DNA of 64,000 bases from Arthrobacter sp. FW306-2-2C-D06B (GTDB lineage Bacteria; Actinomycetota; Actinomycetes; Actinomycetales; Micrococcaceae). Made by a program: the position numbers and the translations under genes. Where the stretch lies: the NCBI RefSeq assembly GCF_021789175.1, contig NZ_CP084560.1, positions 3,720,001 through 3,784,000 of the forward strand, given 5' to 3'. Under the pieces are notes generated by a model, which worked only from the letters and a program-made list of their open reading frames with translations, searched no databases and had not been told where the DNA came from. Positions 1-7,802 of the stretch are shown in pieces; position 1 is the first letter of the stretch, and every line of letters begins with the position of its first letter.

Positions 1-962
1 GAGACGTACTTGATGAAGCTCCCGATGATTCCGCGGCAGCCTCCGGTGCAGGCAAGAGCATTGGAGACGTCGGAATTCGTGTTACGGAAACTGTCCGGAA
101 GACTGTTGTTGCCACCGCTGAATTTCCACCCAGTCACTTTGAATGCTGCGAATGACACGAGATGGTAAACAGCCCCGGCTCCTGTACCTGTTGCGACGTC
201 GAAAACCGGGAGCAGCACGATGACATTCCCACCAGCGGTGAGCGTGTCACCCCATTTTTGAAGCGTCGCTAGACAGTTTCCCGGCATACTGTTCCCCGAG
301 GAGTTGCCGGCTTCGCTGGTGGCGAGGTTGATCGTGCTGCCACACAATCCGGCATCCTGGGCGAGCCAGCCGAACCCCCCAGGCACCACAGCCCCGGATG
401 GGCCGTAATTGCAGCTGGGATTGGCACCGGAGCTGTGTTCCTGAAGAAGCTGAAGCGCTCCGCCGATGTATCCCTGCACTTGGCAGATGGAATACGCGAG
501 TGGAAAGGCGGTTCTGCCGGCGACCGCGCTCCCCCACTGAACGCTGGACGTGGTCAAGACATTCGTGCTGTTCATGCCCAGGACGCGCGCAAAAAGGAGC
601 GAGACGGCGTTCGGCGCCCCGCCTGCCTGCTGGGCCCCGGCGGTCACAGTGACTTTCCGGTTTGTCAGGTCCAGATTGATCGACTTGATGTTGTTCAGGC
701 CATCGTTTGCGTTCTTGTTTGCGATGTCGCTGGCGATGGGGGACGTGGTGGAGCAATTCGGATCGCTCGTACTCGCGGCGCACTTCTGCGCCACCGCGAG
801 GGCGGCGGCGTCGGATCCGTTCTGCACTTGCGCCCTTTCCGAGTACAGCATTCCTGCATCCACGGCGAGGGCGGCAAACCCGAGCAGGACCACCAACAAG
901 AGCGCGACAAGAACCGCAATCGCACCGCGCTCGCCGTCGTCGTGGGTCATCAGCCGCCGCAT
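1..962 (-). CDS. TadG-like pilus assembly protein (partial, 3' end beyond window)
   Basis: The minus strand stays open from an ATG at 962 to the window edge, so the C-terminus is missing. The protein begins MRRLMTHDDGERGAIAVLVA and has one N-terminal membrane segment (about residues 14-36, ending LAVDAGMLYSEKAQVQNGSD). That layout is typical of TadG/TadE-like pseudopilin-related proteins (Flp pilus assembly, putative TadE/G-like domain). The rest is a Ser/Gly/Asn-rich extracytoplasmic region with scattered cysteines. The start overlaps the end of the TadE-like gene by 13 bp, which indicates translational coupling in one tad operon. Likely role: membrane-anchored minor component of a tight-adherence pilus. 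Family assignment rests on the N-terminal pattern and context. Confidence 0.75.
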   Translation of the reverse strand, partial: MRRLMTHDDGERGAIAVLVALLLVVLLGFAALAVDAGMLYSERAQVQNGSDAAALAVAQKCAASTSDPNCSTTSPIASDIANKNANDGLNNIKSINLDLTNRKVTVTAGAQQAGGAPNAVSLLFARVLGMNSTNVLTTSSVQWGSAVAGRTAFPLAYSICQVQGYIGGALQLLQEHSSGANPSCNYGPSGAVVPGGFGWLAQDAGLCGSTINLATSEAGNSSGNSMPGNCLATLQKWGDTLTAGGNVIVLLPVFDVATGTGAGAVYHLVSFAAFKVTGWKFSGGNNSLPDSFRNTNSDVSNALACTGGCRGIIGSFIKYV

Positions 963-1324
963 ATCATGACTCCTACTCCTTGCATGGGGAAAGGCCCAGC
1001 GATTCCCGTGAGCGTACTGAGGGTGTACTTGATGGTCACGGACATCTGGGCGCCGGAGGTACAGCTGGCGGGACTGAAAGTGAAGTTCGTGTCTGCCAGC
1101 TGTGGATTCAACGACACGGCAGCGTTCTTCGCCGCAGTCTTGGCGGCCGTCTGATCATTCGAAATAGCCATGACGCGAACTCCTTCGCGTGCTGCGTTCG
1201 AGAGCGACACCTGCACGTTGTAAGCCCTGCCGAATTCCATAATGCCTAGGAGCAGCATGATCAGGAGCGGTGCCAGGATGGCGAACTCGACTGCCACGGC
1301 ACCGCGCTCTGAAGACCTCGGCAT
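950..1324 (-). CDS. TadE-like pilus assembly protein
   Basis: This 124-residue protein starts MPRSSERGAVAVEFAILAPL, followed by LLIMLLLGIMEFGRAYNVQ. The GAVAVEFA(I/L)xxP...EFGR pattern is the hallmark of the TadE domain, with a prepilin-like N-terminus and one transmembrane helix at about residues 9-30. The periplasm-side part carries one pair of cysteine-flanked segments near the end. It lies between the Flp pilin genes and the TadG-like gene on the same strand and overlaps the latter. TadE-type proteins are minor pseudopilins needed for Flp pilus assembly. The role here is inferred from family and neighbours. Confidence 0.85.
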   Translation of the reverse strand: MPRSSERGAVAVEFAILAPLLIMLLLGIMEFGRAYNVQVSLSNAAREGVRVMAISNDQTAAKTAAKNAAVSLNPQLADTNFTFSPASCTSGAQMSVTIKYTLSTLTGIAGPFPMQGVGVMICGG

Positions 1325-1364
1325 GATGTTGCCCTCCCAGAAAACGGATAGTTCGAATCAAGCA

Positions 1365-1396
1365 GAGTGGCGGCCGCCTGAACGCTGCCGCCACTC
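1365..1396 (-). terminator. Hairpin between pilin and tadE-like genes (possible attenuator)
   Basis: A perfect 10-bp inverted repeat, GAGTGGCGGC and GCCGCCACTC, with a 12-nt loop lies between the second pilin gene (ends 1450) and the TadE-like gene (starts 1324). No long T tract follows, so it may only partly stop transcription. That would fit high pilin and lower minor-component expression from one transcript. Confidence 0.4.
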
Positions 1397-1449
1397 GGGG
1401 TTTGCTTGGTGCGCTGGTATTGCCTCCAAGGCATAAAGCCGGGAGACCG

Positions 1450-1677
1450 CTAAGGGCAGGTGGCTTGACCGGGGCCCGATCCTGCACTGAAGGTGGTTTT
1501 ACCAGCTATGGAACACTGGGCTTGGGTGAAGGTGTCGTGAACTGTCCCACCCAGCAGGGTCACAGCGGCGATGATTACCACTGCGATGAGGGCGACCATG
1601 ATGCCGTATTCGACGGCGGTGGCACCCGTTTCGTCGCGCCGCACGTGAGATGCGGACTTGAGGAAAGCGGAAAGCAT
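1450..1677 (-). CDS. Flp family type IVb pilin (second copy)
   Basis: A 75-residue prepilin beginning MLSAFLKSASHVRRDETGAT and continuing AVEYGIMVALIAVVIIAAVT. The basic leader, the G-A-T-A-V-E-Y-G-I motif with Glu at position +5 of the mature protein, and the single hydrophobic helix are diagnostic of Flp/Fap pilins. The internal ATG at 1677 was chosen over upstream starts because AGGAG lies 6 nt before it and the leader matches the sister gene. Mature pilin would be cut by a TadV-type peptidase before AVEYG. The C-terminal tail has two Cys residues, as in its neighbour. Confidence 0.9.
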   Translation of the reverse strand: MLSAFLKSASHVRRDETGATAVEYGIMVALIAVVIIAAVTLLGGTVHDTFTQAQCSIAGKTTFSAGSGPGQATCP

Positions 1678-1723
1678 TGATGCTCCTTGTCTGGTACGAA
1701 CAGTCGGGGAGGAGGCGAACCTA

Positions 1724-1936
1724 CTAGCCACAAACGTTGGTGGTGGTGTTCCACGTTTTGCCGGAAACTGAGCATTGGACCTGGGAGAAGGTGTTCTTGA
1801 CAGTCCCACCCAGCGCCGTGACGGCGACGATGATGACAACAGCAATGAGGGCGACCATGATGCCGTATTCGACGGCGGTGGCGCCCTTTTCGCTACGACG
1901 GATGCGCGAAGCGGCGTTGGAGAAGAAAGCAAACAT
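1724..1936 (-). CDS. Flp family type IVb pilin (first copy)
   Basis: A 70-residue prepilin starting MFAFFSNAASRIRRSEKGAT, then AVEYGIMVALIAVVIIVAVT. It is a close tandem paralogue of the pilin at 1450-1677: same leader type, near-identical helix, and a two-Cys C-terminal tail. The start at 1936 has CAGGAG 8 nt upstream. It is the first gene of the visible tad block, so the promoter should lie in the repeat-rich region above 1936. Flp pilins form the shaft of Tad pili used in adhesion. Which copy is the major subunit cannot be told from sequence. Confidence 0.9.
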   Translation of the reverse strand: MFAFFSNAASRIRRSEKGATAVEYGIMVALIAVVIIVAVTALGGTVKNTFSQVQCSVSGKTWNTTTNVCG

Positions 1937-2661
1937 GTGAAACTCCTGAGCGAGTTGGGGAGATACGGGCTGGTCCAGCACCAGCTCTCTAGCAACTTAG
2001 CAACGCCCAATACCCCGGGGAGCAGTCCTTGGGACAACCTGTGCCAAGACTCGCGATCCTGCGCATTTCTTGGGTCAAACCTGTGGAATCCCTGCGATCT
2101 TGGGCTTCCCTGCCAAGCCGACCAAAGGTGGGAAAACAGCGCAACAGGACTCCCGCCGCCGTCGGGCCCCCACCAGGACGCTCGCTCACATATACCGCCA
2201 AAAACCGGAACGCTCGATCACAAGATGTGAGCGAGCGTCTGCCGAAAACACCTAAAAGGTGAGCGAGCGTCCGGGGGGAGCACCCCCAAAGGTGGGAAAA
2301 CAGCGCAACCGCCCCGCCGCCGTCGGGCGCCGACAAACAAGTCGCCGGCACACCCGCGACGCTCGCTCACATATACGGCCAAATCCCAGAACCCTCGCTC
2401 ACATATAGGGCCTTTTTGCATGATGCTCGCTCAGATCAACTGAGCGAGCGTCCGCCGAAAACCCCACACAAGTGAGCGAGCGTCCGGGGGGGAGCACCCC
2501 CGAAGGTGGGAAAACAGCGCAACTGCCCCGCCGCCGTCGGGCCCCCACCAGGACGCTCGCTCACATATACGGCCAAAAACCGGAACGCTCGATCACAAAA
2601 TGTGAGCGAGCGTCCGCCGAAAACCCCACACAAGTGAGCGGGCGTCGGTGGGGGCGAAAGG
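1937..2661. repeat. Repeat-rich intergenic region (32-bp-type family plus higher-order copies)
   Basis: This 725-bp region has no gene I can support. From about 2178 to 2650 it carries roughly a dozen copies, in both orientations, of the core TGAGCGAGCG (reverse CGCTCGCTCA), often followed by CATATACGGC. Three longer units starting AAGGTGGGAAAACAGCGCAA recur at 2125, 2289 and 2503, so the block has a higher-order repeat structure of about 165-215 bp. Inverted neighbours such as 2209-2236 can form hairpins. The pilin promoter must lie in the proximal, repeat-poor part (1937-2120). Open frames here are GC-rich artefacts. Confidence 0.8.
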
Positions 2662-5460
2662 CTAGGCGGGTGGGTGCTCGACCGTCACGGTGCCGGCGTC
2701 GCCGTCGACGGTGATTTGTTGGCCGCTCGTGAGCCGCTGGGTGGCGACTCCGGTGCCGAGCACAGCGGGGATGCCGTACTCCCGGGCCACGATGGAGCTG
2801 TGGCTCAGCGGACCGCCGACGTCGGTGACCACGGCGGAGGCCATGGCGAACAGCGAGGTCCACGCGGGAGTGGTGATACGCGCAACGAGGACCTCTCCGG
2901 GCGCCATCTGGTTGAAATCCTGCGGCCCGCCCAGGACGCGCGCAGGAGCACTAACCCGGCCCGCACTGGCGCCGACCCCTTTGATGACGTCGCCCGACTG
3001 GTCCTGGGAGCGTGCCGGCATCATTGATTCGAAAGTGCGCTTCATCCAACGGGTCTCCGGCAGCAGTTGCGGCGCGGCCGCCTTGGCCTGCCCCCGCCAA
3101 AGCATCTTGCGTTCCTCGACGACTTCGGCACGGACGGGGCGCGCAGCCCCCGTAATTGCCACCGCCACCGGCGCGAGCGGTTCCGCCGTGCCCGGCGGCC
3201 GCGGCGCGGCGAGGCCGAACTCGACGGCGCTTTGCAGCTCCTGCCGGCGCAGCCAGAACACGTCGGCGGGGCGGGCGATGACGCCGGAGTAGACCAGCCG
3301 TTGTCCGAGTTCGAGCAGCATCCGCCGGATCAGCGGCCAGGCAAGCCCGACGTCGGCCAGGGCATCTTCGCGTATCGGTGCGGACTTCTGCGCCCACCGG
3401 AGCAGACGGATGAACGGCGCCTTGCGACTCCGCCCGAGCCGGGTCTGTCCGAGCCGGGCAAGCATCCGCTCGGTTTGGTCCTCCCGCCTGGCGGCCGAGA
3501 GCCGTTGGCGCTCATGCGGGTCGTTGCCGTGTCCCTGGAGGTAGAACTTGACCGTATCCAGCAGCGCCGAAGGATCGTCCGCCGGCACCGGGCTGGCGAA
3601 GTCCAAGTTGTAGACCGCATGGCCGAAGCGATCGAGGTGGGCCTGGAAACGTGGATGCCACTGCTGCCAGAGGGCCGGGTCCATGCCGGCGGGAGGGAGC
3701 CAGCTACGCTGCGACTCGGCCAGTGCCGCCGTCTCTTGATCGAGGATGGCGGGGGCCAGCCCCTCGACTTCCCGGGCCCACGCTGCGAGGTCGTACAACG
3801 ATTTCTCCGCACGGATCGGTTCACTGTCGTAGCCGAGGAGGAATGTCTCGGCGGGGGGATCCCCCGCGCGCCGGATGAGTTTGTCGTAGAACGCCCGGAA
3901 GGAGATTTCGCTCGTCGCGGCGATCGGAATGACTGACTCCACGGCGGTGTAGTACACAGTCCCGGCGTCGAGCAACGTCCGGACACCCTCAAGCAACTCT
4001 TCTCCTGAAAGATCCGCCGCGGACTTCGCCGCCCAGTCTTTGAGCACCTCCTTGTAGCGGGGATGCGAGAATTCACGCCAACCCGTCATGCCCATGTGCG
4101 CCTTGCCTTGAGCCAGGGCGAGCATGGCCCCCGGCGCCTTGCGCATCACCCGCCACATCGCCGAGGAGCGGTAGTAGTAATAGGCGTACCCGTTGATGGT
4201 GGGCAGTCCGACGTCGCCATCCCTGACCACGTCGCTCCCGACGGCCTCGTTCATCAGGGTCTTGAGCGAACGGGTGACCGAGCCGTCAATGAGGTCGGCG
4301 AACAGCGGCGTGAGCGGGTCCGGCAGCTGTTCCACGATGCTCGCCCGGAAATAGAGCCCCTTCGGGTAGGGCAACGGCCACGTGTCTGGGGTGTCCACTA
4401 CGGGTTCAGGCAGGGCCGTGATGGGCCTGGACTGCAGCATGAAGAAATTGCCGTCGGCCCGCGCCCATTCGATGTCCTGCGGAGTTCCGAAGTAGTCCGA
4501 AATCCGTGTTCCATAGCGGGCCAGCGCGGCGGCAGCTCCGGCGTCGAGCACGGCTTGGTTGCGAAGCGCCGCCGGGACCGGTTGCTCCGTAGTCCCTCCC
4601 CGCTCCTCGGAGCCGTCCGCGGTGCGGTCGGCAGCGCCGTCCGCGGCGCGGTCCGCATACACGGTCATGACTTCCTTGTCGGCGGTCCGGCGCGAGAGCA
4701 CGCGGCCGGTTCCCGCTTCGACCACAAGGTCATCCGTGTTGACTGTTCCACTGACCACGGACTCCCCCAGGCCCCGCGCTGCACTGATGACGATCTGGTC
4801 GCGGCGGCCGTTGGCAGGATTGGCGGTGAACATGACGCCGGCCGCCTCGGCCTCGACCATCCGCTGGATCACTACCGCGAGGCGTACATCGCCCGGTGCG
4901 ATGCCTTCACGGTCCCGGTAAGCCATGGCGCGCGCCGTCCACAAGGAAGACCAGCAATCGACGACGGCGGCATCCAACGCTTCCGCCCCGCGGACGTTGA
5001 GGTAGGTTTCCTGTTGCCCGGCGAAGCTTGCCGAGGCAAGGTCCTCGGCCGTTGCGGACGAGCGCACCGCCACGGGCGCACCGCCGTCGTCGTCGCCGCC
5101 GTCGCCGCCGGAGCCGCCGCCACCGCCGTCGTCGCGAGAGCCGCCGAGGCCCTCATAAGCGGCGGCGAGCTCGTACGCGATGGCCGCGGGCATGGTGCCG
5201 CCAGTGAAAAGGTCCCGGATGACGGCCGAGGCATCCTCGTAATCCTGCGGCGACGCGTCGGGCGGGAGCGTCGCCAGTTCCTGGATGCGCGCCTGAATCC
5301 CGTTGGCATTCACGAAGGCCTCATACGCCGCCGTGGTCAGCACGAATCCGGGAGGGACCGGAAGCCCGGCGCGAACAAGGTTCCCCAGCCCGACGCCCTT
5401 GCCGCCGGACACGGCGACGTCGGCTGCTTGGACATCGGCGAAGTTGTAGATGTAGGTCAT
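2662..5460 (-). CDS. PEP-utilising enzyme, rifampicin-phosphotransferase-like domain order
   Basis: A 932-residue protein. The N-terminus is a pyruvate-phosphate-dikinase ATP-grasp domain (GGKGVGLGNLVRAGLPVPPG near residue 20; AVRSSATAEDLASASFAGQQ near 131). The C-terminus is the swivelling phosphohistidine domain (VTDVGGPLSHSSIVAREYG, His at about 887). There is no C-terminal PEP-binding barrel after the His domain, so the order fits rifampicin phosphotransferase better than PEP synthase. Those enzymes move the ATP beta-phosphate through His to the drug. The ATG at 5460 is preferred because AAGGAG lies 8 nt upstream. Two low-complexity insertions (Gly/Asp-rich at residues 107-127; Ala/Asp/Glu-rich near 245-270) are unusual. 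The true substrate is unknown. Confidence 0.75.
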   Translation of the reverse strand: MTYIYNFADVQAADVAVSGGKGVGLGNLVRAGLPVPPGFVLTTAAYEAFVNANGIQARIQELATLPPDASPQDYEDASAVIRDLFTGGTMPAAIAYELAAAYEGLGGSRDDGGGGGSGGDGGDDDGGAPVAVRSSATAEDLASASFAGQQETYLNVRGAEALDAAVVDCWSSLWTARAMAYRDREGIAPGDVRLAVVIQRMVEAEAAGVMFTANPANGRRDQIVISAARGLGESVVSGTVNTDDLVVEAGTGRVLSRRTADKEVMTVYADRAADGAADRTADGSEERGGTTEQPVPAALRNQAVLDAGAAAALARYGTRISDYFGTPQDIEWARADGNFFMLQSRPITALPEPVVDTPDTWPLPYPKGLYFRASIVEQLPDPLTPLFADLIDGSVTRSLKTLMNEAVGSDVVRDGDVGLPTINGYAYYYYRSSAMWRVMRKAPGAMLALAQGKAHMGMTGWREFSHPRYKEVLKDWAAKSAADLSGEELLEGVRTLLDAGTVYYTAVESVIPIAATSEISFRAFYDKLIRRAGDPPAETFLLGYDSEPIRAEKSLYDLAAWAREVEGLAPAILDQETAALAESQRSWLPPAGMDPALWQQWHPRFQAHLDRFGHAVYNLDFASPVPADDPSALLDTVKFYLQGHGNDPHERQRLSAARREDQTERMLARLGQTRLGRSRKAPFIRLLRWAQKSAPIREDALADVGLAWPLIRRMLLELGQRLVYSGVIARPADVFWLRRQELQSAVEFGLAAPRPPGTAEPLAPVAVAITGAARPVRAEVVEERKMLWRGQAKAAAPQLLPETRWMKRTFESMMPARSQDQSGDVIKGVGASAGRVSAPARVLGGPQDFNQMAPGEVLVARITTPAWTSLFAMASAVVTDVGGPLSHSSIVAREYGIPAVLGTGVATQRLTSGQQITVDGDAGTVTVEHPPA

Positions 5461-5559
5461 GACCGTCGCTCCTTGCCGCGGAGACGCCCTCATCGAGCCT
5501 GACTCACAACATACTGCCACTCCGTCCGGCGAGAGGCGATGGCTGCGCTGTCCGGCTTC

Positions 5560-6240
5560 TTACTGCCGGTCCAACGCGCGTTTCACCGCAGCCTGGTCGC
5601 AAGCCTGGAGAACACGAATGAACCCGTCCATTGCTTCTGGCCCCTCGTCGGTGTCGGCCACGCGAACAAGGTGTGAGGCCAGGACTGCGACCTTGACGTT
5701 CGTCATGCTGCTGCAACTCACAAGCAATTTGAAGGCTGCGTCGGAGCTAAGGAGCAGCCGCCCCATCAGGATGCCGCGTGCCTGATTGATGACGCCCCGG
5801 GTCGCATTGGCGCCCGCGACGGCGTCACGCGCCGCTTGCTCGGTTTCCCGCCGCAGCGTGGACGTCAGGTCCACCGTGGTCCCCTCGAGCGCGACGGTCC
5901 CCGATGGGCCCAGTTGCGCGTTCCCCGCCGTCAGCACACGACGGACTTGTCCCTGCGCGTCAATGATCCGGTGATAAATACAGAAATGGCCGCCGTCCCG
6001 GAATACTTGAGCCAGGATCTCCATGGTCCGCGGCCTGTCATCCGGGTGCTTGTGCGACATGAGCAGCTCGAGCGTGGGCACAACTTCCCCTCGCTGGTAG
6101 CCGTGGAGATTGAAGAGCCCGTCGGACCATTCCGCTTTCCCTGTAAGCGGGTCAAAGAGGAAGGTTCCGGCCAGAAAGCCGGGGGCGCCCAGTGCACTCG
6201 AGTACGTATGAGGGCTGTCCAACATGGCGCAAAGACTCAT
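5560..6240 (-). CDS. PAS-ANTAR domain regulator
   Basis: A 226-residue cytoplasmic protein. Residues about 25-125 form a PAS fold (GTFLFDPLTGKAEWSDGLFN, then HRIIDAQGQVRRVLTAGNAQ). Residues about 140-215 form an ANTAR domain (RGVINQARGILMGRLLLSSD with the typical INQA-GILMxR helix). ANTAR proteins bind paired hexaloop RNA hairpins and prevent transcription termination. The PAS part is the likely sensor of a small molecule or redox state. The ATG at 6240 has TAGGAA close upstream; a second ATG at 6225 is possible. No receiver domain is present, so it is not a standard two-component output. Confidence 0.85.
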   Translation of the reverse strand: MSLCAMLDSPHTYSSALGAPGFLAGTFLFDPLTGKAEWSDGLFNLHGYQRGEVVPTLELLMSHKHPDDRPRTMEILAQVFRDGGHFCIYHRIIDAQGQVRRVLTAGNAQLGPSGTVALEGTTVDLTSTLRRETEQAARDAVAGANATRGVINQARGILMGRLLLSSDAAFKLLVSCSSMTNVKVAVLASHLVRVADTDEGPEAMDGFIRVLQACDQAAVKRALDRQ

Positions 6241-6348
6241 TTCCTAAGGGTGCTTATTAATTCAGCTAAGCGTACAGAATACAACGCGTACGACGGCGGC
6301 GCGCGCCGTCGGCGCTTCGGCTCACCGGCCCGCCCCGACCCGCGCCAC

Positions 6349-6398
6349 GGGGCCTGTTTCGCCGTCGGTATGTAGCGCCGGCACAGGAAACAAGCCCC
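6349..6398 (-). terminator. Hairpin downstream of cupredoxin gene
   Basis: GGGGCCTGTTTC (6349-6360) pairs with GAAACAAGCCCC (6387-6398) with one mismatch and a long loop. It sits 22 bp past the stop codon of the minus-strand cupredoxin gene, so a terminator role is plausible, although the loop is large. Confidence 0.4.
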
Positions 6399-6420
6399 GG
6401 TATGCGTTCAAGTTACCGGC

Positions 6421-7383
6421 TCAGTCCTTCACCACCACCTTGCCGACCATTCCAAAGTAGTCGTGGAGTGCGCAGATGTAGTCGTATACCCCTGCCTTGT
6501 TGAAGGTCACTGTGAATGTCACGCCCGGCGGCAAAATGCCCGAATTGAGCTGTCCGCCCGTGTAATTCGTCGGATCGCCCAGCGGCGGGAACGGATTGGC
6601 TGGCTCGGTACCGAAGGTGATCGTGTGCGGCTCGCCCATGCCGTTGTTCACGAAGCTCACTTTCTCACCAACGTGGATGACCACTTTGGGTTCGATGAAC
6701 CGCATGACCATGGCAACGCCGTCGTCGGCCCCGGCAAACACGGTGTGGTTGTCCGCCTGATCGCGTGCGTCGCTCCATTGCTTGTAACCGTCACGGATGA
6801 TGGCCCGTTCAGCCCGCTCTACCCGGTTGTTGTATTGCTCCTGGGTGTACGGGTAGTCAGTACCCTTGGCCCGCACGTGGACTGTGCCCTTCTGGCCCGC
6901 GCCGTGCACCAGGCAGTAGTACGTGAAATCGCCTGCATCAGGGAACTTCAAGGTGTAGGAACTGACTTCGGCGAAACCACTGTTCGAGACGTTCGACATC
7001 ACGCCTGAGTTGTAATAGGAGTGTCCGTCGTAGGACGTGCCGCCCTGCGCGGATATATAGAGAGGGCTGAAAGGATCAAAGGGTTGCGTGGACTCGATGG
7101 TTTGCCCCGCGGCCAGGAACGTGACTGTATGGATTTCGGCCGCGTTGGCCTCCCAGGTGACCTTGTCACCCGCATTGATGTAAATGTTCTTCGGGAGGAA
7201 GGACATTCCCTGGATGGCCTGGTCCGACGATTCGGAGCCGACCTGGACGGTCCACGTCCTGGCGGATTTGCCACTGTCCGCTGCAGCTGTGCCACTCAGG
7301 GCCACCGGCAACACGAGGGCAAGTAGCAAAACCATGAGGGCTCGAAGGCGCGGCAATAGAACGGGTTTTGGATGAGCAGTCAT
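6421..7383 (-). CDS. Secreted protein with two cupredoxin domains
   Basis: A 320-residue exported protein with a signal peptide (hydrophobic core LRALMVLLLALVLPVALSG, cleavage near AAA). Two plastocyanin-like domains follow. The first has EIHTVTF and FTYYCLVHGAGQKG; the second has GEPHTITF and YDYICALHDYFGMVGKV, giving the His, Cys, His, Met ligand set of a type-1 copper site. The first domain lacks an obvious Met ligand. The ATG at 7383 has AAGGA 9 nt upstream; an ATG at 7392 is an alternative but too close to the ribosome site. Likely role: extracellular or membrane-surface electron carrier or copper binding. The redox partner is not in the window. Confidence 0.8.
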   Translation of the reverse strand: MTAHPKPVLLPRLRALMVLLLALVLPVALSGTAAADSGKSARTWTVQVGSESSDQAIQGMSFLPKNIYINAGDKVTWEANAAEIHTVTFLAAGQTIESTQPFDPFSPLYISAQGGTSYDGHSYYNSGVMSNVSNSGFAEVSSYTLKFPDAGDFTYYCLVHGAGQKGTVHVRAKGTDYPYTQEQYNNRVERAERAIIRDGYKQWSDARDQADNHTVFAGADDGVAMVMRFIEPKVVIHVGEKVSFVNNGMGEPHTITFGTEPANPFPPLGDPTNYTGGQLNSGILPPGVTFTVTFNKAGVYDYICALHDYFGMVGKVVVKD

Positions 7384-7392
7384 AAGACTCAT

Positions 7393-7802
7393 TCCTTAGG
7401 AAAATCTTTGCTGACCGGCTGTTATTAGCCTGGAAATTTTGAGGCGCCGGAGACCATGGCGTCGTTTGACGGTGACTCGGTTTCTTTTAAATTCCCTATG
7501 AACTTCAGCTCGCAACTGCCGCCCGTCCCCCGCATACGATGCGGCGCCACGACGTTGGGGCCATGCAGAATCCTCCCTTGCTCGCAGGGATTACGTCCAG
7601 CTCCGTGGGCTAAGAGCCCCCCATTGCGGAACCGAAAGGACACGGCAAAGCCGGCCCATGTGAAGGCGAGAGATTTATCTCTCATGGTGCTACCAGGACG
7701 TTATTTTGTCGAGACTCCAGGACTGCATACGGGCGATTTTTGTGGCCGAAATGAGGCCTTCGCTGGCGCGTTTTTAACTCACCTGGGTGATACGTTCCGG
7801 AC
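7393..7802. other. 410-bp divergent intergenic region, possible structured leader
   Basis: Both flanking genes start here. On the plus strand the stretch 7551-7683 is unusually rich in paired segments: CCCTTGCTCGCAGGG, GGGCTAAGAGCCC, ACGGCAAAGCCGG and the perfect hairpin GAGAGATTTATCTCTC (7668-7683). Short pieces such as GAATCC, GCGGAACCGAAAGG and TGTGAAGG are loosely reminiscent of the c-di-AMP (ydaO-yuaA) riboswitch seen upstream of actinobacterial cell-wall genes, and the gene downstream is a cell-wall LCP enzyme. The match is weak and from memory. A minus-strand open frame at 7425-7685 has no recognisable features. Confidence 0.25.

Noticed and set aside
4063..5502. 479-codon plus-strand open frame opposite the PEP-utilising enzyme
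   Set aside because: Shadow of a well-supported gene, Arg/Gly/Val-rich, no domain recognised.
5461..5559. Rifampicin-associated element upstream of the PEP-utilising gene
   Set aside because: I looked for the inverted repeat expected before rifampicin-induced genes and saw none.
7425..7685. 86-codon minus-strand open frame in the LCP upstream region
   Set aside because: No ribosome site, no motif, unusual composition. The region reads better as a possible leader on the other strand.
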